Assembly: GCA_902627645.1 (NCBI GenBank)
Contig: CACOJX010000002.1
Span: 32,507-96,506 of the forward strand
From: an uncultured Pelagibacteraceae bacterium
GTDB lineage: Bacteria > Pseudomonadota > Alphaproteobacteria > Pelagibacterales > Pelagibacteraceae
Length of the DNA stretch: 64,000 bases
Direction of reading: 5' to 3'
Shown here: positions 1-8,458 of the stretch, one piece after another
Numbering within the stretch: position 1 is the stretch's first letter
Layout: every line of letters begins with the position of its first letter
The notes under the pieces: generated by a model
The model's database searches: none
The model's input: the letters and a program-made list of their open reading frames with translations, nothing else
Told to the model about the DNA's origin: nothing
Position numbers and translations under genes: made by a program

Positions 1-86
1 ACTTGGTACCAAGTAGCTAATAAAATTACTAATGTGCCACCAATACTCCATAAAAACCATTTTTTTTGAGTAAAAAATTTAAACAT
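1..86 (-). CDS. N-terminus of a membrane protein, possibly SbmA/BacA-like transporter (partial)
   Basis: A leftward reading frame starts with ATG at 86 and runs off the left edge of the window, so only 28 codons are visible. The peptide has a short basic N-terminus (Lys8, Lys9) followed by one hydrophobic helix ending in a Trp-Tyr-Gln-Val motif. A short cytoplasmic lead followed by a first helix ending this way resembles the start of SbmA/BacA-family transporters, but this is weak evidence from a fragment. Its start abuts the stop of the NDUFS4-like gene at 87, suggesting co-transcription. Family assignment is tentative; that a real gene starts here is more likely than not. Confidence 0.4.
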   Translation of the reverse strand, partial: MFKFFTQKKWFLWSIGGTLVILLATWYQ

Positions 87-368
87 TTATTTTAAAAAGT
101 TGTCAGCGTAGGATTTTTTTACAATTTTTCTTTTTTTAGGTTCTATAATTTCTATTTCAATTTTATTTTTTTTTGCATACTCTAAAGCAAGCTCTTTTGA
201 AGAAAATTCCAAATCAAGTTCAGATAACGTGTCATTAGAACTTTCCCATCCCATTAAAGGATTTGTTGTTGGATCTTTTGTTTCGAATTGAAGTAACCAT
301 TTTACTGTTTTACCCAATCCTGACTGCATAGGGCTTTTATTAGGTATATATAAAATTGCTTTTCTCAT
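87..368 (-). CDS. NDUFS4-like accessory subunit of NADH:ubiquinone oxidoreductase (ETC complex I family)
   Basis: A 93-residue protein of the NDUFS4 family, an accessory subunit of respiratory complex I found in mitochondria and alphaproteobacteria. Family features visible are the N-terminal Gln-Ser-Gly followed by a Lys-x-Trp-x-Leu-x-Phe-Glu stretch (residues 15-29), the Pro-Leu-Met-Gly-Trp core with Ser-Ser-x-Asp-Thr (37-47), a Phe-x-x-Lys-Glu-x-Ala segment, and a C-terminal basic tail. Length matches bacterial members. It lies only 2 nt downstream of the tRNA-Pro 3' end on the same strand and probably shares its transcript. Bacterial members are thought to sit on the peripheral arm of complex I; the other subunits are not in this window. 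Confidence 0.85.
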   Translation of the reverse strand: MRKAILYIPNKSPMQSGLGKTVKWLLQFETKDPTTNPLMGWESSNDTLSELDLEFSSKELALEYAKKNKIEIEIIEPKKRKIVKKSYADNFLK

Positions 369-370
369 AA

Positions 371-447
<77 letters not shown>

Positions 448-456
448 AATGATGTA

Positions 457-484
457 CTAATACAGAAGTTATTGATATTTTCAA
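457..484 (-). promoter_or_regulatory. Putative sigma70-type promoter of tRNA-Pro
   Basis: Reading the minus strand, TTGAAA (479-484) is followed after 16 nt by TATTAG (457-462), about 10 nt upstream of the mature tRNA 5' end at 447. Five of six -35 positions and four of six -10 positions match consensus. AT-rich DNA yields such matches by chance, so this is a candidate only; the position directly ahead of the tRNA supports it. Confidence 0.35.
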
Positions 485-541
485 TGAATAAAGCATTCAA
501 AAATAAAAGAATTTTAATAAAAATCTGATATATAAGAATGC

Positions 542-997
542 ATGATTATCACATGTCCTTCTTGTAGTAAAAAATTTGAAATAGAAGCAGCTTTAATTCC
601 CGAAAAAGGTCGTACTCTCCAATGTGGATCATGTAGTCATCACTGGTTTTATAAAAGAGATCAAAAACAAGAATTTATTGAAGAAACTCTAAAAGTTGAA
701 CCTAAAGAAGAAATTATTGAAATTGATAGACCAATCAAAAAAAAAGAAAAAAAAAAATATGTTTCAAATGAAGATCTTCCAGTTGTTTATAAGAAAAAAC
801 TTAATGCAAGTAATATTATATTCAAAATATTTGGTTATTTAATTGTCTTTATAATAAGTATTGTTGCAATAATAATATTCTTAGATACGTTCAAAAATAA
901 CCTTATATCGGTTTTTCCTGAGTTAGAATTAATACTTTACAATCTATTTGAGACAATTAAAGATATAAAATTATTTTTAATAGATCTAATAAAATAA
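542..997 (+). CDS. MJ0042-type zinc-ribbon membrane protein
   Basis: A 151-residue protein. Its N-terminus is a zinc-ribbon of the MJ0042 type (zinc_ribbon_5) with Cys5, Cys8, Cys28 and Cys31 and the usual hydrophobic and basic residues between the pairs. A Glu/Lys-rich linker of about 50 residues follows, then a single transmembrane helix at about 92-115 and a short amphipathic C-terminal segment. This layout is common in alphaproteobacterial proteins annotated as zinc-ribbon domain proteins, whose cellular role is not established. It ends 1 nt before nhaA and is probably co-transcribed with it. Nothing in the sequence indicates enzymatic function. Confidence 0.75.
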   Translation: MIITCPSCSKKFEIEAALIPEKGRTLQCGSCSHHWFYKRDQKQEFIEETLKVEPKEEIIEIDRPIKKKEKKKYVSNEDLPVVYKKKLNASNIIFKIFGYLIVFIISIVAIIIFLDTFKNNLISVFPELELILYNLFETIKDIKLFLIDLIK

Positions 998-998
998 G

Positions 999-2171
999 AT
1001 GATTAATTATATATCAAAACCTTTTAAATGGTTTTTTAAACTGGAAGCAGCGAGTGGTTTGGTTTTACTATTTGCAGCAATAATTGCTCTCATAATAAGT
1101 AATTCAAATTTATCAGATTTATATTTTTCAACATTAAACAAATATTTATTCATCGGTATTAATCAATTTGGTTTAAAGTTATCAGTAATTCATTGGATCA
1201 ATGATGCTTTAATGGCAGTTTTCTTTTTTTTTGTAACACTAGAAATTAAAAGAGAATTTTTACAGGGTGAGCTTTCTGATATGAGGCAGGCTTTATTACC
1301 AATAATTGCTGCAGTTGGAGGTATGGTAGTTCCAGCATTAATATATGTAATTATAAATTATGGAGATCCGGAAACACTCAATGGCTGGGCTATACCATCA
1401 GCAACTGATATAGCGTTTTCATTAGGAGTGTTATCTTTATTAGGTCGAAGAGTTCCTTTATCTCTTAAAGTTTTCTTAACCGCTTTAGCAATTATAGATG
1501 ATTTAGGTGCAATACTCATAATTGCAATTTTTTATTCGGGTGACTTAAGTTTAAAATATTTATCTTTAATGTTTTTATCATTTCTTGTCTTATTATTTAT
1601 AAATAAATTCAATATCAAAAAATTTTTACCCTATTTGATAGTTGGACTTTTTTTATGGGATTTTACTCACAATTCAGGAATACACGCAACAATAGCCGGG
1701 GTTTTATTGGCAATGACAATTCCACATAGGAAAAAAGAAAATGACTTTTCTTTGTTACTTAAGGTTGAGCACTCGATCAGCCCTTATGTTGCTTTTGGTA
1801 TTATGCCGTTGTTTGCCTTTGCAAATGCAGGTGTATCTTTAGAGGGTTTAACTTTTTCATCATTACTTGATAAAGTTCCTCTAGGCATTGTTCTAGGTCT
1901 TTTTGTAGGAAAACAATTAGGAGTGTTTTTGTTTTCCTTTATTTCTATAAAATTAAAAATTGCTAAAATGCCAAACAATTCAAATTGGTTTAACCTTTAT
2001 GGTGTAGGTATTTTAACAGGTATTGGTTTTACTATGAGTTTATTTGTTGGAAATTTAGCATTTGTTGAAAATTTACAATATATGGATGGTGTTAAGATTG
2101 GTGTTTTAACTGGGTCATTATTATCAACAATAGGTGGATACTTTTTGATATTACTTTCACCCAACAAATAA
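999..2171 (+). CDS. nhaA: Na+/H+ antiporter NhaA
   Basis: A 390-residue inner-membrane protein matching NhaA over its length, with about 12 hydrophobic segments. Diagnostic parts are visible: the Asp-Ala-Leu-Met-Ala-Val-Phe-Phe-Phe segment near residue 70, the Ala-Thr-Asp-Ile-Ala-Phe-Ser stretch near 134, and the paired aspartates Asp167-Asp168 of the ion-binding site. The C-terminal half has the conserved Gly-Ile-Gly-Phe-Thr-Met-Ser-Leu-Phe element. NhaA exports Na+ in exchange for two protons and is used for pH and sodium homeostasis, plausible for a marine cell. It follows the zinc-ribbon gene by 1 nt and is followed by the peroxidase gene after 9 nt, all on the plus strand. Confidence 0.97.
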   Translation: MINYISKPFKWFFKLEAASGLVLLFAAIIALIISNSNLSDLYFSTLNKYLFIGINQFGLKLSVIHWINDALMAVFFFFVTLEIKREFLQGELSDMRQALLPIIAAVGGMVVPALIYVIINYGDPETLNGWAIPSATDIAFSLGVLSLLGRRVPLSLKVFLTALAIIDDLGAILIIAIFYSGDLSLKYLSLMFLSFLVLLFINKFNIKKFLPYLIVGLFLWDFTHNSGIHATIAGVLLAMTIPHRKKENDFSLLLKVEHSISPYVAFGIMPLFAFANAGVSLEGLTFSSLLDKVPLGIVLGLFVGKQLGVFLFSFISIKLKIAKMPNNSNWFNLYGVGILTGIGFTMSLFVGNLAFVENLQYMDGVKIGVLTGSLLSTIGGYFLILLSPNK

Positions 2172-2180
2172 CTTTAATTA

Positions 2181-2726
2181 ATGAAGAAAAAAATATTTAT
2201 TGGACTCACCTTAATTATGATTTTTTTTAATAATAATTCAAATGCTAATTATGAGAAAAAATTTTTTGACCACAAAATTAAGAGTATATCAGGTGAAATA
2301 ATTGATTTAAAAGATTTTGAAAATAAAGTGATACTTTTAGTTAATACAGCAAGTTATTGTGGTTTTACAAATCAATACAATGACTTACAAAAATTATGGG
2401 ATGACTATAAATCAAAAGGTTTAATTGTTCTCGGTGTCCCATCTAATTCTTTCAATCAAGAAAAGAAAGGTGATAGTGAAATAAAAGAATTCTGCGAGGT
2501 AAATTTTCAAATTGATTTTCCAATGACAACAATTACAGATGTAAAAGGTAATGACGCGCATGAAATTTTCAAATGGGCGAAAAAAAATCATGGAAACTCA
2601 GCAGTTCCTAAATGGAATTTTCACAAAATTCTTATTAATAAAGAAGGTGAAATATATGAAACTTTTTCATCTTTCACCAAACCAACATCTAATAAGATTG
2701 TTTCTAAAATAGAAAAGTTATTATAA
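2181..2726 (+). CDS. Glutathione peroxidase family protein with signal peptide
   Basis: A 181-residue thiol peroxidase of the glutathione peroxidase fold. Residues 1-22 form a cleavable-looking signal peptide (Lys-rich start, hydrophobic core, Ser-Asn-Ala), so the enzyme probably acts in the periplasm. The peroxidatic cysteine is Cys60 in the Asn-Thr-Ala-Ser-x-Cys-Gly-Phe-Thr motif; no selenocysteine codon is present. The Trp-Asn-Phe-x-Lys-x-Leu element near the C-terminus carries the conserved catalytic Trp and Asn. Many such Cys enzymes use thioredoxin rather than glutathione, so the reductant is unknown. Its last 6 nt overlap the end of the convergent hydrolase gene. Confidence 0.88.
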   Translation: MKKKIFIGLTLIMIFFNNNSNANYEKKFFDHKIKSISGEIIDLKDFENKVILLVNTASYCGFTNQYNDLQKLWDDYKSKGLIVLGVPSNSFNQEKKGDSEIKEFCEVNFQIDFPMTTITDVKGNDAHEIFKWAKKNHGNSAVPKWNFHKILINKEGEIYETFSSFTKPTSNKIVSKIEKLL

Positions 2727-3491
2727 TTTTATAGTCAATCCATCATAGGCTGGTGAAATATTTTTTGGTAAATATTTTTTTAAATAATCATAATCTAGAT
2801 CAGAATGTAAGTTGGTTAATATTGCTTTTTTAGGTTTAAGTTTCTCAATTAACTTTAAGCTATTTTCTAAATTTAAATGAGATGGATGATACCTAAACCA
2901 AAGACAATCAATAATTAGGTATTTTAAATTTTTAAAATATTTTAAATCTTTATTTCTTATGTTACTGACATCGCTTATATAAGCTAATTTTTTATCAATT
3001 ATATAACAAATACAATCAACTTTACCATGTTCTACTTTAATAGTTTGAATAATGGATCTATTACTTCCATTCTTGAGTATTATATTTTTTTTAATATTAT
3101 TTAATTTTAGGGTTGCAGGATATTCTTTATTATTATTTACAAAACAATATTTAAAACTTTTCATCAAATATTTTCTGGTAGCTTTGTCTGCATATACGGG
3201 TATAGTTTTTTTTTTCTTAATATAAAAAACTCTTAAGTCATTAATTCCATGAGTTTGATCAGCATGCATATGTGAATATAAAACTTTATCTATTTGATTT
3301 ATTTTATTATTTATTAATTGCTGTCTTAAATCTGGTGACGTATCAATTAATACGTTTTCACTCTTTGTTTTTATTAAGGCTGAACATCTTGATCTGTAAT
3401 TCTTTTTATTTCTTGGATTACAGTTGCCAAAAAAACCATCTGGTCTTGGCACACCCATCGAACTTCCACATCCTAAAATTATGAACTTCAT
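2721..3491 (-). CDS. PhnP-like MBL-fold metallo-hydrolase
   Basis: A 256-residue metallo-beta-lactamase-fold hydrolase resembling PhnP and related phosphodiesterases. Visible motifs are an N-terminal Gly-Cys-Gly-x-Ser-x-Gly-Val-Pro strand-turn, Asp50 in Leu-Ile-Asp-Thr-Ser-Pro-Asp, and the metal motif with His74, His76, Asp78 and His81. At position 79, where the canonical HxHxDH motif has His, the residue is Gln; a later His-Gly-Lys segment, Tyr-Ile-Ser-Asp and a C-terminal His in Thr-Asn-Leu-His-Ser-Asp supply further ligands. It is the last gene of the chain that also holds tatD and metG. Neither phosphonate genes nor a specific substrate can be inferred. Confidence 0.82.
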   Translation of the reverse strand: MKFIILGCGSSMGVPRPDGFFGNCNPRNKKNYRSRCSALIKTKSENVLIDTSPDLRQQLINNKINQIDKVLYSHMHADQTHGINDLRVFYIKKKKTIPVYADKATRKYLMKSFKYCFVNNNKEYPATLKLNNIKKNIILKNGSNRSIIQTIKVEHGKVDCICYIIDKKLAYISDVSNIRNKDLKYFKNLKYLIIDCLWFRYHPSHLNLENSLKLIEKLKPKKAILTNLHSDLDYDYLKKYLPKNISPAYDGLTIKL

Positions 3492-3495
3492 TAGA

Positions 3496-4254
3496 TTATT
3501 TAAATAATGTATTGAAATTTAATGATGTAGTCTCAATTAGATGCTCTTTTTTGACTTTCTTAATGTTCGCTAATTTTTCTGCTGTGAATTTTATAAAAGA
3601 TGGTTCATTTTTTTTACCTCTATTTGGTACAGGAGACAAGTAAGGGCTATCTGTTTCAATTAATAGTCTATTTAACGGAATAATTGAGAATGTATTTTGT
3701 AATTCTGTAGAATTTTTAAAAGTAATAATTCCACTAGCAGAAAAGTAAGCATTATATTCAAATAATTTTTTAGCAAAATCTTTAGAACCAGTAAAACAAT
3801 GCATTAGTATCTTAAGATTTTTATTTTTATAATTTTCAAAAACTTCTATTGTTTCTTTCTCAGCATTTCGTGAATGAATTATCAATGGAATGTTTAAAGA
3901 TATTGATGCATTGATATGTTCCTCTAAACTGTCAATCTGATCTTTTTTATCACTATGATTGTAATAAAAATCTAAACCTGTTTCTCCTATAGCTATAATT
4001 TTTTTATTTTCGTTAATTTCTTTTATAATTAAATCTGAAGTGAGTTTATCATTTTTAGCTTCATGTGGATGAATTCCATATGTTCCATAAATCATATCAT
4101 ATTTATTTATTATTTTTTTAATTCTTAAGAAACTTTCAAATGTAGTGCAAATTGTAAGTAATTTTTTTATTCCAATTTTCTTAGATCTATCAATTATGTT
4201 ATCCAAGTCACTAAATAAAGGTTCGTGGTCTAAATGGCAGTGTGAATCAATCAT
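3496..4254 (-). CDS. tatD: TatD-family metal-dependent deoxyribonuclease
   Basis: A 252-residue TIM-barrel hydrolase of the TatD family, the usual length. The metal ligands are visible: His5 and His7 in Ser-His-Cys-His-Leu-Asp at the N-terminus, the Gly-Glu-Thr-Gly-Leu-Asp glutamate near residue 92, histidines in Ile-His-Ser-Arg and Met-His-Cys-Phe-Thr-Gly, and the aspartate of Glu-Thr-Asp-Ser-Pro-Tyr-Leu. Family members are 3'-5' DNases/RNases linked to DNA repair or nucleic-acid turnover; the name reflects operon position in E. coli, not protein export. It overlaps metG by 8 nt, the tatD start lying inside the metG end, an order (holB-metG-tatD) conserved widely in bacteria. Confidence 0.93.
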   Translation of the reverse strand: MIDSHCHLDHEPLFSDLDNIIDRSKKIGIKKLLTICTTFESFLRIKKIINKYDMIYGTYGIHPHEAKNDKLTSDLIIKEINENKKIIAIGETGLDFYYNHSDKKDQIDSLEEHINASISLNIPLIIHSRNAEKETIEVFENYKNKNLKILMHCFTGSKDFAKKLFEYNAYFSASGIITFKNSTELQNTFSIIPLNRLLIETDSPYLSPVPNRGKKNEPSFIKFTAEKLANIKKVKKEHLIETTSLNFNTLFK

Positions 4255-5788
4255 TATTTTTTTCTATTTTTTTAAAAAGTATATCAATTTTATTAATATA
4301 ATCTCCTTTTTTTAAAAAATCGTTTTTGGTTATAGAGGATAAATCTATATCTTTTTCATTGATATTAAAAATTTTTAGAGCATTAAGTGATGTGCTTGGT
4401 ATTATTGGGTACATTAAAAAACAAATTTTTCTTACTATTTCGAAAGTTGTGTATACAATCGTATTTAATCTAACTAAGTCCTTTTTTTTATTCCATGGTT
4501 CTTGATCATTAAAATATTTATTAGCCTCAAATAAAGAACTTACAATATAATCAATATAGAAATTTATGTTTTGTTTATCAATTTCAGATCTTAGTTTATC
4601 TATATTATCTTTATATTTATTAAGTATCTTTAAATCATCATTAATAAATTCTATATTTTTTGGAATTTTACCATCACAATTTTTTATTGCAAATGCTGTT
4701 ACTCTTTGGCACAAATTACCAAAATTATTAGCAAGATCGCTATTTATACAGTCCTCCAATCTCTCACTAGATATATTACCATCATTGCCAAATGAAACTT
4801 CTTTAATTAAATAATATCTTAAGGGATCTAAACCATATTTTTCGATTATTTCTAGTGGGTCTAAAATATTCCCTTTTGACTTTGACATTTTCTCGTCCCC
4901 TGAAAGTATCCATCCGTGACCATACACTTTTTTTGGAATATCAATTTTAGCTGCTAATAAAAATGCTGGCCAATATACTGCATGAAATCTCAATATATCT
5001 TTTCCAATTATGTGAACAGATGCTGGCCAAAACTTCTTAAATAAATCATTATTTTTATCAGGATAATTTAATGCACTAATATAATTGGTTAGTGCATCTA
5101 ACCAAACATAAATAACATGGTCATTATCATTTGGTACTTTAATACCCCAAGAAAAACTCCTTCTACTAACAGATAAATCTTTAAGACCACTCTTTACAAA
5201 ACTCACAACCTCATTTCGTCTTGACTCTGGAGAAATAAAATTTGGGTTTTTTTGATAGAGATCAAGTAAAGGTTGTTGCCACTTTGATAATCTAAAAAAA
5301 TAAGACTCTTCATCAACCCATTCAACCAAGGATTTTGAGGAAATTGAAATTTTTTTACCATCTAACTCTTCAATTTCATCTTCATTATAAAAAGCTTCAT
5401 CAGAAACGGAGTACCATCCAGAATATTTAGACAAATAAATATCGTCATTTTTTTTTAATTCATTCCATAAATTTTGAACTGAGTTTAAATGACGTTTCTC
5501 AGTTGTTCGAATAAAATCAGTATTAGTCAAATTAAGTTTTGTAGAAAGATCTAAAAAAGTTTTACTTATAACATCACAGAATTTTAATGTGTCTAAACCC
5601 TCTTTTTCAGCAGCTCTTTGAATCTTCAAACCATGCTCATCGGTTCCAGTTAAAAAATAAACTTCATAACCATCAATTCTTTTAAATCTTGCAAAAAAAT
5701 CTGCAATAATACTTGAATATGCATGACCCATATGAGGTTTAGCTGAAGGGTAGTAAATAGGTGTTGTTATATAATATGTTTTAGTCAT
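4247..5788 (-). CDS. metG: Methionyl-tRNA synthetase
   Basis: A 513-residue class I synthetase that charges tRNA-Met. The HIGH signature appears as His19-Met-Gly-His22 near the N-terminus and the KMSKS loop at about residues 300-304 (Lys-Met-Ser-Lys-Ser). The connective peptide has the short type without zinc-binding cysteine pairs, typical of the alphaproteobacterial form, and the protein ends after the anticodon-binding helical bundle, so the C-terminal EMAP/Trbp111-like domain of E. coli MetG is absent. The gene overlaps holB upstream and tatD downstream by 8 nt each. Confidence 0.97.
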   Translation of the reverse strand: MTKTYYITTPIYYPSAKPHMGHAYSSIIADFFARFKRIDGYEVYFLTGTDEHGLKIQRAAEKEGLDTLKFCDVISKTFLDLSTKLNLTNTDFIRTTEKRHLNSVQNLWNELKKNDDIYLSKYSGWYSVSDEAFYNEDEIEELDGKKISISSKSLVEWVDEESYFFRLSKWQQPLLDLYQKNPNFISPESRRNEVVSFVKSGLKDLSVSRRSFSWGIKVPNDNDHVIYVWLDALTNYISALNYPDKNNDLFKKFWPASVHIIGKDILRFHAVYWPAFLLAAKIDIPKKVYGHGWILSGDEKMSKSKGNILDPLEIIEKYGLDPLRYYLIKEVSFGNDGNISSERLEDCINSDLANNFGNLCQRVTAFAIKNCDGKIPKNIEFINDDLKILNKYKDNIDKLRSEIDKQNINFYIDYIVSSLFEANKYFNDQEPWNKKKDLVRLNTIVYTTFEIVRKICFLMYPIIPSTSLNALKIFNINEKDIDLSSITKNDFLKKGDYINKIDILFKKIEKNND

Positions 5789-6701
5789 TTATTAATTGAT
5801 GCCTTAATTGAATAAAAAAACTTTCAATATCAAGATTATATTTTTTAACATTCTCAATTGAGTTAATAATTTTTACATATGTTTCATAATTTATTTCTAT
5901 ATTCAAATTTTTCAAAAAATACATTTGAATAAAAGCATATATCAAATTCTTACTTATACTTTCTTTTTTATAAAAATTTTCATCAATAATTTTTAATAAA
6001 AGTTCTTTTAATGAAAGCTTTGATAGATCAATACTATTATCTATTGAAAAACGATAAAGATTAAGAAGATCACCTGTAGAAAAATAATATGAAATTAGTT
6101 CACTATTTATTAAATTATTAATATGTATATTTGTTATTTTATTAAAAATATTTAAACATTCTTTTTGGGTTAAATTTATATTAAATTTCAAACATCTTGA
6201 ACTGATGGTAGGTAAAATTTTTCGGGAATTACTGATTAATATAAAATATATATTATCATTAGGTTCCTCAAGAGTTCTCAACAAAGCATTATTTGAATTT
6301 AAAGTCATTAACTCTAAATTATCGATTAAAATGAACCTTGGTTTATTATTTAATGAAGTTTTATTGCAAAAACTAATCAATTCTCTTATTTGATCTATTT
6401 CAATATTTTTTTTATCTTTTAATAAATCAATTAAATACAAATTTGGGGATGAATTATTTTTGACTAATTTATAAGATGTATTATTTTCATTAATCTTTAA
6501 ATTTTCTATGTCGTAACAATTATCTTCTCCCTTTGAAAGAATGTAATTAATCAAATGTAATGAAAGGGTAAATTTACCTAGACCCTTTTCTCCAACAAAC
6601 AAAATTTTATTGGGTAATTTTTTATTATCATATAAAACTTTTAAACTGTTAAATTGATTTTCAAGTCCATATAAATTTGTTTGAGTAAACGGATTATCCA
6701 T
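5781..6701 (-). CDS. holB: DNA polymerase III delta' subunit
   Basis: A 306-residue AAA+ clamp-loader protein. A Walker A-like element sits at residues 37-44 (Gly-Glu-Lys-Gly-Leu-Gly-Lys-Phe), and the sensor-1-like Leu-Ile-Ser-Asn-Ser and Ser-Ser-Arg-Cys (SRC motif) of clamp-loader subunits follow. The Cys-rich zinc module of E. coli delta' is not evident. Delta' together with delta and the DnaX gene product opens the sliding clamp at the replication fork. Position between tmk and metG is the classic arrangement. Sequence divergence is high, as usual for this subunit in SAR11-like genomes. Confidence 0.88.
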   Translation of the reverse strand: MDNPFTQTNLYGLENQFNSLKVLYDNKKLPNKILFVGEKGLGKFTLSLHLINYILSKGEDNCYDIENLKINENNTSYKLVKNNSSPNLYLIDLLKDKKNIEIDQIRELISFCNKTSLNNKPRFILIDNLELMTLNSNNALLRTLEEPNDNIYFILISNSRKILPTISSRCLKFNINLTQKECLNIFNKITNIHINNLINSELISYYFSTGDLLNLYRFSIDNSIDLSKLSLKELLLKIIDENFYKKESISKNLIYAFIQMYFLKNLNIEINYETYVKIINSIENVKKYNLDIESFFIQLRHQLIND

Positions 6702-7317
6702 AATTTATTAATTTTTTTATCTTATTAATTACAATTTTTTCATTTATTTTTATTTCAGAATTAGAGTTTATAATTAAGTATTTTTTTGGCTTTTTTTTAG
6801 AAATTTTTAAAAAACCTTTTTGAACCTTTTTATAAAAAATATCGCTAAATTTATCATACCTATTTAATTTTTTTCTTTTTTTTAGTCTTTTTTTCATATT
6901 TTTTTGACTCACTATATTTACAAAAGTAAAATCAGCTTTTAAGCCTTTTAAAAGATAATTATTGATATCATTAATTAGGGAAAGATTTATGCCCATACCA
7001 TAATGTTGATAAGCTACTGTTGAGTCAATAAATCTATCAATCAAAATAATTTTTTTTCTAAAATTTTTCTTAATTGTAGTCATAATTTCACTTCTTGAGG
7101 ATAAGTATAATAGCAAATCTGTAATTTTATTAAAATTTGAGTCTTTATTTAAGATAAGTTTTCTAATTTTTTCGGCGTTATAATTTCCACCCGGTTCTCT
7201 AATTAATATAAAATTAATGTTTTTCTTTTTAAGAAAGTTAGCAACTTTCTTTATGTGATGAGATTTACCCGAGCTCTCTACTCCCTCAAAAACTATAATC
7301 GGTTTTTTATACATCAC
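6694..7317 (-). CDS. tmk: Thymidylate kinase
   Basis: A 207-residue kinase that phosphorylates dTMP to dTDP. The P-loop is at residues 10-19 (Phe-Glu-Gly-Val-Glu-Ser-Ser-Gly-Lys-Ser) and the Asp-Arg-Phe-x-Asp-Ser-Thr-x-Ala-Tyr-Gln nucleotide-binding motif lies near residue 95. Length is normal. A very lysine-rich lid region follows (about 155-185). It overlaps the D,D-carboxypeptidase gene by 11 nt upstream and holB by 8 nt downstream. Confidence 0.95.
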   Translation of the reverse strand: MMYKKPIIVFEGVESSGKSHHIKKVANFLKKKNINFILIREPGGNYNAEKIRKLILNKDSNFNKITDLLLYLSSRSEIMTTIKKNFRKKIILIDRFIDSTVAYQHYGMGINLSLINDINNYLLKGLKADFTFVNIVSQKNMKKRLKKRKKLNRYDKFSDIFYKKVQKGFLKISKKKPKKYLIINSNSEIKINEKIVINKIKKLINYG

Positions 7318-8458
7318 CCCAAATTAGATAATTCAAGGACCTGATTAATCTTACAAAAATATTTACTTTTTTAATTTCCTCTTTTGAATGAAGATCATAT
7401 TCTTCAATTAATTCACCATCATATACAAGTTTAAGCTTAGCAATTATTTGATCTTTTTTAATTGGGGCCTCTATAGGACCATCGTAATTTATGGAAACTT
7501 TCAAACGATTTTTTCTTGCTTTCTTGATCGTTTTGTAAATATCTTGTTTTACATAAACACTTACTTGATTTTTTTGTCCAAGCCAAATATCAACTTCTGA
7601 AATTGGCTCATCTTTTTCAGCTATTTTAACTAAGTCAAAATTGGTTAAGCCGTATGTTAAAATTTTTGTACTTTGTGTTGATCTCTCTCTTTTATTTTCA
7701 AAACCACTCCCAACAGCAATTAATCTTCTTCCATTTTTGTTAATTGATGAAGCTAAAGAATATTTTTCTACAGCTAAATATCCAGTTTTAATTCCATCAG
7801 CCCCAATATTTTTGTAAAGCAGAGGATTTCGATTTCCTTGAGTAATTGGATCACCACCTGTTCTATCCCACGTAAATTCTTTTTCTGCAAAATATTCATA
7901 TAGTTTTGGATGCGTCTTTATTAAATAATTAGACATTATAAGTATGTCTCGTACAGTTGAATAATTGTCCGGGTGATTGATCCCAGAGGAATTCGCAAAA
8001 TTAGAATTTTCCATTCCTAGTTCTTTTGCTTTTGAAGTCATTAGAACTGCAAACTCTTCCTCTGTACCTGCAATACCCTCGGCTAAAGCAATACACGCGT
8101 CATTTCCTGACGCAACTATAATTCCTCTTAATAAATCCTCAACAGAAACTTCATCATTTACCATAATGAACATTGAAGAATACCCTGACGTAGATAAACG
8201 CCATGCCTTTTCAGAAACTATAAATTTATCGTTTAAATTAAGGTCACCTGACTTTAGAAAATCAAAGGCTATTATAGCTGTCATAATTTTAGTCATTGAT
8301 GCTGGATAAATTGAGATATCAGGCTCTTTCTCATATAAAATTTCACCTGAATAAAAATCTTGTAAAATTGCTGTACGAGCTTTTATTTGAAATTCACTAT
8401 AAGAATTTGAATTAAATAAAAATAGAAAAATAAATATAAATTTAATTTTTTTAATCAT
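7307..8458 (-). CDS. D-alanyl-D-alanine carboxypeptidase (penicillin-binding protein 5/6 type)
   Basis: A 383-residue peptidoglycan D,D-carboxypeptidase of the S11 family (DacA/DacC type). It carries an N-terminal signal peptide (1-21), the active-site Ser54-x-x-Lys57 motif, Ser-Gly-Asn at 117-119 and Lys-Thr-Gly at 224-226, in the usual order. A C-terminal beta-rich domain (about 280-365) follows and the last residues could form the amphipathic membrane anchor of this class. It trims the terminal D-Ala of pentapeptide stems in the periplasm. It lies directly after the RlpA-like and MltB genes, so the upstream half of this gene chain is about cell-wall remodelling. Confidence 0.94.
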   Translation of the reverse strand: MIKKIKFIFIFLFLFNSNSYSEFQIKARTAILQDFYSGEILYEKEPDISIYPASMTKIMTAIIAFDFLKSGDLNLNDKFIVSEKAWRLSTSGYSSMFIMVNDEVSVEDLLRGIIVASGNDACIALAEGIAGTEEEFAVLMTSKAKELGMENSNFANSSGINHPDNYSTVRDILIMSNYLIKTHPKLYEYFAEKEFTWDRTGGDPITQGNRNPLLYKNIGADGIKTGYLAVEKYSLASSINKNGRRLIAVGSGFENKRERSTQSTKILTYGLTNFDLVKIAEKDEPISEVDIWLGQKNQVSVYVKQDIYKTIKKARKNRLKVSINYDGPIEAPIKKDQIIAKLKLVYDGELIEEYDLHSKEEIKKVNIFVRLIRSLNYLIWGDV

